DNA of 64,000 nucleotides from Cellulomonas palmilytica. Its GTDB lineage: Bacteria > Actinomycetota > Actinomycetes > Actinomycetales > Cellulomonadaceae. Below, piece by piece: positions 1 to 6,485 of the stretch (position 1 is its first letter; every line of letters begins with the position of its first letter). The stretch lies in assembly GCF_021590045.1 (NCBI RefSeq), contig NZ_CP062221.1:992001-1056000 (forward strand). The letters run 5' to 3'. The translations under genes and the position numbers were made by a program. The notes beneath the pieces are model-generated. The model did not search any database and was not told the origin of the DNA. It saw nothing but the letters and a program-made list of their open reading frames with translations.

Positions 1-856
1 GCATCGCGTCCCGGTCGGCCGCCCACCGGTCCAACGGCCGGCAACCCAGAGCGCGGTGCTGGCGGGCGTTCGCGACCGGCAGCCAGTCAGCGAGCTGGGC
101 GTTGAAGTCCTCGGGGCTGGTGAACACCCGCCCGGGCAGGAACGAGGTCTCCAAGTAGCCGTTCGCGCGCTCGACCAGCCCCTTGGCTTCCGGATCGCGC
201 GGGCGGCACTGGTGGACCCCGATGCCCAGGACCCCGCGGAACGCCTCGAACTCCTCGGTCAGCTTCGGTCTGCCGGCCCGCCAGGACCCGACCGCGGCCT
301 CGTTGTCCCAGACCAGCTCACGAGCCACCGCGCCCATCGACGTCAGCAGCGCCCAGTGCCCGGCGATCAAGTCCGGGGCCTGCCGCGAGGGCAGCATGAG
401 CGCGAACATCATCCGTGAGTAGCCCGCCACCATCACCAGCACCGGCGGGGACCCGACCTGCCCCGCCCCGAGCGGCACGTCGACCGGCGGGAACCACAGG
501 TCGCACTGCAACCGGTGCCCCGGCTCGTAGGTCGTGCGCGACGCCGGATCCGGGGGCAGGTAGTACGGGCGCAGCACCCGCACCCGGTCCTTCAAGATCG
601 TCAACGAGTGCTCCCAGACGATCCGCTGCGCGATCACCGTCGCAGGCATGCTCGGGCACGACGCCAACAACTCGCGGATCTGCGGCTCGACCGCGTCGAC
701 CAGCGAGCCCTTCGCCGGGCGTTCGTACTTCGGCGGCCGGTCGCTGGCCAGCGCCTTCTTCACGGTGTTCCGCGCGATCCCGAGGTCACGCGCGATCGCC
801 GAGATCGACTTGCCCTCGACGCGACGCAGCCGACGGACCTCTGCCCAGTCCTCCAC
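1..856 (-). CDS. istA: IS21-family transposase IstA (C-terminus beyond window)
   Basis: DDE transposase that cuts and joins the ends of an IS21-type insertion sequence, normally together with the IstB ATPase. The N-terminus has a helix-turn-helix (SISAIARDLGIARNTVKKAL). The catalytic acids are visible in QCDLWF, LVWDNEA and the KGLVERANGYLE segment. I chose the GTG at 856 because AGGAGG lies 9 nt upstream; an in-frame GTG at 865 is closer to that SD. The gene runs off the left edge, so completeness and the presence of istB cannot be judged. Its upstream side carries the element terminus. Confidence 0.88.
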   Translation of the reverse strand, partial: MEDWAEVRRLRRVEGKSISAIARDLGIARNTVKKALASDRPPKYERPAKGSLVDAVEPQIRELLASCPSMPATVIAQRIVWEHSLTILKDRVRVLRPYYLPPDPASRTTYEPGHRLQCDLWFPPVDVPLGAGQVGSPPVLVMVAGYSRMMFALMLPSRQAPDLIAGHWALLTSMGAVARELVWDNEAAVGSWRAGRPKLTEEFEAFRGVLGIGVHQCRPRDPEAKGLVERANGYLETSFLPGRVFTSPEDFNAQLADWLPVANARQHRALGCRPLDRWAADRDAM

Positions 857-885
857 ACCGATCACCCTCCTCAGGATCACGGCAG

Positions 886-928
886 CCTGGTCAGATTTCA
901 GCCGTCGATCCCTGATCAGTCTTCAGGC
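886..928. repeat. Two 18-bp direct repeats in the IS21 terminus
   Basis: Read on the minus strand, GCCTGAAGACTGATCAGG (911-928) and GGCTGAAATCTGACCAGG (886-903) match at 14 of 18 positions and are spaced 25 bp apart. Multiple terminal repeats of this kind are known IstA binding sites in IS21-family elements; binding here is inferred. Confidence 0.65.
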
Positions 929-1090
929 GTCGTCGACAGCCGTCGCAAGGGTGGTGGTAGAAGTCGAGCGACTCTGACGTCTCGTCGCGTTGCGTAGTCC
1001 GGGCGCACGACGGAGCCACCCAGGCAAGTCGAGAGAAGCCGCACCGGTGCGTCGACGCCGACTCGCCCGCGGGATCGTTAGGGTCCCTCT

Positions 1091-2053
1091 ATGAGCGTCG
1101 AAGAGCCAGACGTGAGAGAGGGATCTGGCAGTGTGTTGCCTGCACCACCGGTGCCACCCGTTCTTGACCCGAGCGATGGACTCACCATCCTCCGGAACAA
1201 CGTCGAGTCCGCTCTGCTCGCCCTCCCGGGGCACTTCGCGTTCGACAACCCAGTGAGCGGCATCAACGCCACTGACCTGTTCAACCTCAACACATTGATG
1301 GGTGCTGGCATCGAGGTAGAAGTCGTTCGCGCGCTGAACGGTCTACGGGACCTTTGGGACCCCGACAACGACTGGAAGGGGTATACCTTCGAGCGCTCGT
1401 CCCAGGCTTTCCCCGACGTGCGGCTGACCTTCCGCTCGCGCGAGCGCGAAGACACAAAGCTCGGCATCGAGCTCAAGGGCTGGTTCACGTTCGCCAAGGA
1501 AGGGGTTCCGAGCCTGCGCTATCAGGTCTCGCCAGCCGCGTGCGCGCTGCACGACATGGTCTGTGTCGTTCCGTGGTATCTCTCTAATGCGGTCTCCGGC
1601 TCGCCTCGAGTGGCGAAGCCATGGGTAGAGAGTGCAAGGTACGCCGCTGAATGGCGAGACTACTGGTGGGAGCACGTCAGGCGTGAGAAGGGCGGTAAGA
1701 GCAAGGCGGTGACCTACCCCGTCGACGCGGCCCCGTATCCATCGAAGGCAGAGCTCGTGTCAGCCGTGCCGGCGTACGACGGCGGCAAGAACTTCGGTCG
1801 CCTACCGCGCTGCAAGCCGCTCATGGACGCGTTCATCGACTCAACGATGGCGCTCGAAGTTCTCGGCATCCCGGTCAGCAGTTGGGTGTACTTCCTCAAG
1901 CAGCACACCGACCAGGCGAGCCCCGAGGAGCTTCGCCTGGCGTTGGAAACGCGAGCGCTGAAGGCGATGCGGGAACGTGGCGAACAGGAGGCCGAGCAGG
2001 TCGTGTCACTGGTTGAGCAACTCGTACGTGCCTACACGGGTAACGACGCCTGA
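1091..2053 (+). CDS. Probable Type II restriction endonuclease (PD-(D/E)XK fold)
   Basis: A 320-residue protein with a PD-(D/E)XK-like nuclease signature: P108-D109 in a predicted strand, followed by E127-L-K129 in GIELKGW, with 17 residues between D109 and E127. Before the motif is a helical region; after it is a Trp-rich segment (AEWRDYWWEH). I do not recognise the exact family. The function is supported by its neighbour: a DNA methyltransferase gene converges on it with only 4 bp between the stop codons. The codons are less GC-biased than those of flanking chromosomal genes, which suggests acquisition. The ATG has no clear SD; a TAGGGT about 6 nt upstream could give a leaderless transcript. 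Recognition site unknown. Confidence 0.68.
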   Translation: MSVEEPDVREGSGSVLPAPPVPPVLDPSDGLTILRNNVESALLALPGHFAFDNPVSGINATDLFNLNTLMGAGIEVEVVRALNGLRDLWDPDNDWKGYTFERSSQAFPDVRLTFRSREREDTKLGIELKGWFTFAKEGVPSLRYQVSPAACALHDMVCVVPWYLSNAVSGSPRVAKPWVESARYAAEWRDYWWEHVRREKGGKSKAVTYPVDAAPYPSKAELVSAVPAYDGGKNFGRLPRCKPLMDAFIDSTMALEVLGIPVSSWVYFLKQHTDQASPEELRLALETRALKAMRERGEQEAEQVVSLVEQLVRAYTGNDA

Positions 2054-2057
2054 GTTC

Positions 2058-3116
2058 CTACGAGGCGCGAGAAGGCCCCTGAAGTTGTGCCGAGTCAACC
2101 TCAGAGGCAAGGCGCTGCTCGGCGAGCCGCTGGAACGTCTCGTCGAGTTCTGCGACGTATGCGCGTCGGCCCATCCGGACTGCGGCGACCGACGCCGACG
2201 CGAGCCCCCCGAATGGTTCCCAAACGACATCGCCCGGTTGGGTCACAGCCGCGATTTGCCGTTCCATGAACTCAAGCGGCTTCTGGTTGAAGTGCGCGGC
2301 CGCGAGCATCGTCGGGTTGTACGTGCGGGGTGCCGAACGCTCGAGAGTTCCCTTGAGGCGTTCGTCGTCTCGAAGGGCGGGACGCGTCCAGACATTGGTC
2401 AGACCGTGTGTGTGGTTCCAGCGATAGCGCAGCGAGTCCCACTCCGTCGAAGTGACGGAGTGCTTGCCGTCCAGCGAGAAGTACGGTCGACCGCTCTCCC
2501 GCCCGTGTTCGTTCGCGTACGCCGCGAGACGTTCCACCATGACCCCGGGTGGCCAGTACCAGAGCCAGTCGGCCGTTAGGTACTTGCGGGTAGCAGCGTT
2601 CTTCACGCCGCACGCCTCGTTGGCCCGATAGAGCGGAATCCCAGCGCGCTGCCACTCGTAGCGCAGCCAGGCCTGGACGTCCATCGGCCCGTTGTCGGTC
2701 TCCGGAGTCAGGCGGCGCTCGTACAGCACCGAGACCTCAGAGACGACCGGGAACCGACGGATGGTCTTCCCGTTGACGTTCCCGGCGATATGGCCGACAC
2801 CCTTATCCCAGGTAATCGTCTGAACGTACGACCACCCATGCGCTTCGAGCAGCGGGTGCACGTTCGCCCAGCCGACCTCGGTGTTCCAGAACCACAACGT
2901 CGTTGCAGGCGTGGCTGCCTGGGACCAGGCCTCGACATGGTGGCGGTACCAGTCAGCAAGGCCCTCGGGTCCGGTCGTGTCGCCGCGGAAGCCTCGGACG
3001 CCGTAGGCGCCGTCGCTGATGATCGTCGTGGGAGACGGCCAGCCGCCGTACGCCCGCACCACGTTGCCCTTGAAGAGCGTGTACGGCGGCTCAGCGGTGA
3101 CAAACTCGACGGGCAT
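2058..3116 (-). CDS. DNA methyltransferase of the beta class (N6-adenine or N4-cytosine)
   Basis: A 352-residue methylase with the order catalytic motif then AdoMet-binding motif, as in beta-class amino-methyltransferases. Motif IV appears as TIISDGAYG (residues 31-39), a variant of the usual DPPY/SPPW. The AdoMet motif is VVWEPFGG (297-304), preceded by FNQKP (276-280). The middle region is the likely target-recognition part. It probably protects DNA from the convergent endonuclease at 1091-2053. The ATG at 3116 is preferred over an upstream in-frame start because GGTAGGG lies just upstream and the extra N-terminal residues look non-coding. The target base and site cannot be told from sequence. 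Confidence 0.8.
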   Translation of the reverse strand: MPVEFVTAEPPYTLFKGNVVRAYGGWPSPTTIISDGAYGVRGFRGDTTGPEGLADWYRHHVEAWSQAATPATTLWFWNTEVGWANVHPLLEAHGWSYVQTITWDKGVGHIAGNVNGKTIRRFPVVSEVSVLYERRLTPETDNGPMDVQAWLRYEWQRAGIPLYRANEACGVKNAATRKYLTADWLWYWPPGVMVERLAAYANEHGRESGRPYFSLDGKHSVTSTEWDSLRYRWNHTHGLTNVWTRPALRDDERLKGTLERSAPRTYNPTMLAAAHFNQKPLEFMERQIAAVTQPGDVVWEPFGGLASASVAAVRMGRRAYVAELDETFQRLAEQRLASEVDSAQLQGPSRAS

Positions 3117-3327
3117 GGCGCAGACCCTACCGGCGCCCGGAGACAGCCCCGGTGGTGAACCGCCGTCGCCCTCGGAAACGCATCCACCGGGAGCGTCCAA
3201 GGGTCGCTTGACAGTGCCGGCCGTGATGCGATACCGCTCAGCGACGGTTGTCAGGTGGCTGTCGCGCCATCTGCTCGCTGCGCCCGAGTGGCCTCTGAAC
3301 TGCGGTGATACAGAGTCAAGAGACGCC

Positions 3328-3386
3328 CTTGAAAACCGTTAGGGCGGGACCTCTCGTCCTCAAGGGTTCGAATCCCTTGCCCTCCG
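3328..3386 (+). pseudogene. 3' fragment of tRNA-Ser(UGA), probable attR scar
   Basis: The sequence from the anticodon loop CTTGAAA onward reads as tRNA-Ser(UGA): anticodon 3' stem ACCGT, a long variable arm, T-arm AAGGG-TTCGAAT-CCCTT (3362-3378), acceptor strand GCCCTCC and discriminator G. The 5' half is missing: no GGAGGGC acceptor strand is found upstream, and the bases before the anticodon loop (ACGCC) cannot pair with ACCGT. This is the pattern left at the distal end of an element integrated into a tRNA 3' part. The intact tRNA-Ser would lie left of the window. Confidence 0.78.
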
Positions 3387-3413
3387 CCCCACCCCACCCG
3401 GCCACCCCACCGC

Positions 3414-3462
3414 CGAGTGCGCACGTTCGTGCGCGAGTGCGTACGCGGTGCGTGCGCACTCG
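3414..3462. repeat. Inverted repeat downstream of the tRNA-Ser fragment
   Basis: Perfect 11-bp arms CGAGTGCGCAC (3414-3424) and GTGCGCACTCG (3452-3462), with further GTGCG-type repeats in the loop and a third CGCGCACTCG copy just after. It may be the original terminator of the tRNA-Ser gene. No T-tract is seen, which is common in this GC-rich genome. Confidence 0.5.
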
Positions 3463-3511
3463 ACCTGGTACGCGCGCACTCGGCGTGGAGGGGTGGGGGT
3501 AGGTTGCACGC

Positions 3512-4132
3512 GTGGACGACGAGCGGCGCGTGGTGGCGCTGACCTTCGACGACGGGCCGAGCGCGAACACGCGGCGGCTGCTGGAGATGCTCGCGGCGCG
3601 CGGCGTGCGGGCGACGTTCTTCCTGCAGGGCGAGCACGTCGCGGCGGACCCGGACGCGGTGCGCGCGATCCACGCGGGCGGGCACGCGCTGGCGAACCAC
3701 ACGTGGAGCCACCCGCACCTGCCCGAGCTGCCGCGCGCGGAGGTGGACGACGAGGTTGCGCGGGCGGCCGACGCGGTCGCGCAGGCCACGGGCGTCGTGA
3801 CGGCGGTGTTCCGGCCGCCGTTCGGCGAGCTGGACGACGAGGTGGTCGCGGCCGTCGCGGCGCACGGTGAGGCCGTGGTGCTGTGGGACGTGGACCCGGC
3901 GGACTGGGAGGCCGGTGCCCTCGCCGAGCGGACGGCGCAGCGCGTGGTCGCGGGGGTGCGGCCGGGGTCGGTGGTGCTGATGCACGACTGGCAGGACTCG
4001 ACCGTCGACGCGGTGCCGGCGATCGTCGACGCCTTGGCGGCCGACGGCTACGCGTTCGTGACGGTCCCCGAGCTCCTGGGGGAGCGGGTCGCGCCCGGCC
4101 GGGTGTTCTCGCACGGGCGGCCCATCGGCTGA
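3512..4132 (+). CDS. Polysaccharide deacetylase (NodB homology domain, CE4)
   Basis: A 206-residue enzyme that is essentially a bare NodB domain. Visible CE4 motifs are TFDDGP (motif 1, catalytic Asp and metal Asp), the metal-binding HxxxxH in NHTWSHPH (motif 2), RPPFG (motif 3), DVDPADWE (motif 4) and LMHD (motif 5). It should remove N- or O-acetyl groups from chitooligosaccharide, peptidoglycan or xylan. No signal peptide is evident from the GTG start, so either the substrate is cytosolic or export is non-classical. It is the first chromosomal gene after the tRNA-Ser scar. Confidence 0.9.
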   Translation: MDDERRVVALTFDDGPSANTRRLLEMLAARGVRATFFLQGEHVAADPDAVRAIHAGGHALANHTWSHPHLPELPRAEVDDEVARAADAVAQATGVVTAVFRPPFGELDDEVVAAVAAHGEAVVLWDVDPADWEAGALAERTAQRVVAGVRPGSVVLMHDWQDSTVDAVPAIVDALAADGYAFVTVPELLGERVAPGRVFSHGRPIG

Positions 4133-4213
4133 ACGGGCGCAAACACCGGCCGATACCAGACCGACCTGTGGATTGCGGCACGACGAAGCGCCGCAGTGCG
4201 GGAGGATCGTCGC

Positions 4214-5059
4214 ATGTCCACGACCAGACGCCCTGTGCGCGCGCTTGCGCTCGTGTCCGCGATGGCGGCACTCCTGCTCACCCTCTCGGGCTGCCTCAAG
4301 CTCGACATGAACCTCACGTTCAACGCCGACGACACGGTCGACGGCACCGTCGTGCTGGCCGTCAGCAGCTCGCTGCTCGAGACCACGGGCATGTCGTTCG
4401 ACGAGGCGTTCGGCTCGGAGGACCCGTTCGACGGCGAGGCGTCGTCGTCGGAGGCGTACGAGGACGACGAGTACGTGGGTCGCACGTACACGTTCGACTC
4501 GATCGCGCTGTCGGAGTTCGGCGACGAGGACATGAAGGTCACGCACGAGGACGGCACGTTCGTCGTCGACGGCGAGCTCGACCTCTCCGGTGGCGAGGAG
4601 ACCGGGATGAGCGGCGGCGAGGTCAAGGTCGCGTTCACGTTCCCCGGCAAGGTCGAGTCGTCCAACGGCACGATCTCCGGCAACACCGTGACGTGGGAGG
4701 GCGAGGCCGGCGACGTCATCAAGATCGACGCGGTCGCCTCCGACAGCGAGAGCTCGGGCTTCCCGGTGCTCACACTCGTGTGGGTGCTCGTCGGGCTCGT
4801 GCTCGTCGCGCTCGTCGTCGTGATCACGCTGGTCCTGGTGCGCCGCCGCAACGCGCGCAAGGACGGCGTCGAGCCGGGTGCGGCGCAGGCGTACGAGGCG
4901 GTCCCGGGTGCCCCGGCCGCCGCGGTCCCGCCGGCGCCGGGCATCATCGACGTCCCCCCGGCCGCGACCGACGTGCCGCCGGCCGCCGCGGACGTCCCGC
5001 CGGCCCCGGCCGCGGGCGACGTGCCCCCGGCACCGCCCGCCACCCCGCAGCAGGACTGA
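4214..5059 (+). CDS. LppM-like lipoprotein with C-terminal membrane segment
   Basis: Starts with a lipoprotein signal: Arg-rich N-terminus, hydrophobic stretch, then the lipobox LSGC. The mature start (CLKLDMNLTFNADDTVDGTV) resembles the LppM/DUF3153 family of actinobacterial envelope proteins. One C-terminal transmembrane segment (FPVLTLVWVLVGLVLVALVV) is followed by an Arg-rich stop and a Pro-Ala-Val repeat tail (DVPPAA/DVPPAP) in the cytosol. The ATG at 4214 has GGAGG 8 nt upstream. LppM in mycobacteria affects surface mannosylated lipids; the role here is inferred from family only. Confidence 0.82.
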   Translation: MSTTRRPVRALALVSAMAALLLTLSGCLKLDMNLTFNADDTVDGTVVLAVSSSLLETTGMSFDEAFGSEDPFDGEASSSEAYEDDEYVGRTYTFDSIALSEFGDEDMKVTHEDGTFVVDGELDLSGGEETGMSGGEVKVAFTFPGKVESSNGTISGNTVTWEGEAGDVIKIDAVASDSESSGFPVLTLVWVLVGLVLVALVVVITLVLVRRRNARKDGVEPGAAQAYEAVPGAPAAAVPPAPGIIDVPPAATDVPPAAADVPPAPAAGDVPPAPPATPQQD

Positions 5060-5077
5060 CCCCGCACGTCCGCAGAC

Positions 5078-5115
5078 GGCGGTGGCGCGCCCGGCTCCCG
5101 GGTCGCGCCACCGCC
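5078..5115. terminator. Bidirectional terminator between convergent genes
   Basis: Perfect 12-bp stem GGCGGTGGCGCG / CGCGCCACCGCC around a 14-nt loop, located between the stop codons of the convergent lppM-like and SHOCT genes. Confidence 0.75.
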
Positions 5116-5131
5116 GTTCGCACGTCCGGCG

Positions 5132-5458
5132 TCAGCCGAGCAGCTTGGCCTTCTGCACCTCGAACTCGGTCGGCGTCAGCACACCGGAGTCGCGCAGCGC
5201 GGCGAGCTCCTTGAGGTGCGCGATCTTCTCGTCCATCGACAGCTCGTCCTCGGCCGGCGCGGGCGCGGCGTACACGGGCTGCGCGGCGTAGACCGGCGCG
5301 GCGGGCGCGGGCTGCGCGTAGGTCGGCTGCGCGTACGCGGCCTGCGCCTCCTGCTCGGCCCACCGGCCCTGCTGGCGGTGGTGCACCCGCCCCGACACGG
5401 CGCTCGCCGTCCCGGCGACGACGGCGGTGCGGGCCACCCCGCGGATCAGTCCTGGCAT
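5132..5458 (-). CDS. Small SHOCT-domain protein
   Basis: A 108-residue protein with a short basic-hydrophobic N-terminus, a low-complexity Ala-Gln-Pro-Tyr middle, and a C-terminal SHOCT domain (MDEKIAHLKELAALRDSGVLTPTEFEVQKAKLL). SHOCT domains are short oligomerisation modules found at protein ends. The gene lies downstream of the DUF6325-type gene on the same strand. A second SHOCT-type protein is at 13685-14068, so the stress-like block is bracketed by them. No specific function known. Confidence 0.8.
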   Translation of the reverse strand: MPGLIRGVARTAVVAGTASAVSGRVHHRQQGRWAEQEAQAAYAQPTYAQPAPAAPVYAAQPVYAAPAPAEDELSMDEKIAHLKELAALRDSGVLTPTEFEVQKAKLLG

Positions 5459-5507
5459 GTCGTCCTCCTCGTTGGGGGTGGGCGGCGCGTGGGCGCCGCC
5501 CGCGGCC

Positions 5508-6398
5508 TCAGGCCGGCTGGGCCTCGGCGGCGTCGAGCGCCGCGAGGATCGCGGGGATCGGGATGCGCCCTCCGGCGACCACCTGGCCGCCGCCCTTGCG
5601 CAGCGCGGTCGCGAACGGCGCGGCCCACGCGTTCTCGTAGACGAGGATCCCCGCCGCGGAGCCGGGCTCGAGCGCGACCCCGACCTCGTCGATGTCGTCC
5701 TGCCCGACGAGCGACGACGACGCGCCCGCGAAGACCGTCAGGTCGGCGTCGCCCTCGACGTCCAGGTCGTGGATCTCGACCCCGGACACCACCCCGTCGG
5801 CGTCCTTGCGGACGAACGCGAGGTCGAGCACGCGGATGATGCCCTTCTCCACGAGGTCGACCAGCAGCGGGAAGGCCGTGCCGTCCAGCTTGTTCTGCGG
5901 GAACTCGACGACCAGGTAGTCGACGGGTCCCATCTCTTCCAGGTCCGCGGTCATCTCGTCCTCCTCACGCACCGGGTCCGTCCCGGTGCCGTCGGTGTGC
6001 GCGGTCGTCGCCCGCGCGGTGGTGCCCGCGCCGGACGCGGCCTCGACGCGGTGCAGCAGGTCGGCCAGCTGCACGTCCTCCAGGTGGTACGTGTGGCTGG
6101 CGGCGTGCGGCCGGGTGAGCTCGGCGCCGAGCATGCGTTCCATGAGCTCGCCGAGCGCGCCGCGCACGACGATCTCCACCTCGGCCTGCGCGCCGGCCTC
6201 GAGCGTGCGCAGCCCGAGCACGTCGAGGCCCAGCGAGCCGAGCCGCTGCAGCACGCCGAACAGCGCGGCGCTGTCGCGGACCTCGGCGACCAGCACGGTG
6301 TGGGCGGCGGCGTACCGCACGCCCGACTCCTCGAGGGCCTCGAGCTGGTCGTCCTCGACGGGTCCCTCGATCGTGAGCTCGATGATCCTGGATCGCAC
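5508..6398 (-). CDS. Two-domain protein, C-terminal DUF6325-like; possibly two genes
   Basis: The open frame from GTG 6398 (GGGAGG 7 nt upstream) encodes 296 residues. The first ~130 residues (start VRSRIIELTIEGPV) form an ACT-like alternation of strands and helices. A linker rich in Thr/Ala follows. The last 148 residues (from MTADLEEMGPVDYLVVEFP) resemble the small DUF6325/DUF1269-type proteins often found with stress genes. An internal ATG at 5954 has its own strong GAGGAGG, so the second domain may also be made alone. No stop codon separates the two parts. It is divergent from the LuxR-type regulator at 6486. Confidence 0.7.
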   Translation of the reverse strand: MRSRIIELTIEGPVEDDQLEALEESGVRYAAAHTVLVAEVRDSAALFGVLQRLGSLGLDVLGLRTLEAGAQAEVEIVVRGALGELMERMLGAELTRPHAASHTYHLEDVQLADLLHRVEAASGAGTTARATTAHTDGTGTDPVREEDEMTADLEEMGPVDYLVVEFPQNKLDGTAFPLLVDLVEKGIIRVLDLAFVRKDADGVVSGVEIHDLDVEGDADLTVFAGASSSLVGQDDIDEVGVALEPGSAAGILVYENAWAAPFATALRKGGGQVVAGGRIPIPAILAALDAAEAQPA

Positions 6399-6485
6399 GG
6401 CACCCCCTCCCGGCTTCTCCACTGTCCCGGGCGGGTCATTCGTGCAAATCACCCGTTTGGGGTGCTCGCGCTCTAGGCTGCCCCC

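Larger units (their letters stand above)
1..938 (-). mobile_element. IS21-family insertion sequence, istA-proximal end
   Basis: The istA gene is preceded by about 80 bp of terminal sequence ending in TGTCGACGACG (read on the minus strand, tip at 938). IS21 elements typically start with TGT and carry multiple internal repeats near each tip, as seen here. The other end lies outside the window, so the target duplication cannot be checked. Confidence 0.72.

Noticed and set aside
3328..3386. Functional tRNA-Ser(UGA)
   Set aside because: The 5' acceptor strand, D-arm and anticodon 5' stem are missing; only the 3' part fits, so it is called a fragment.
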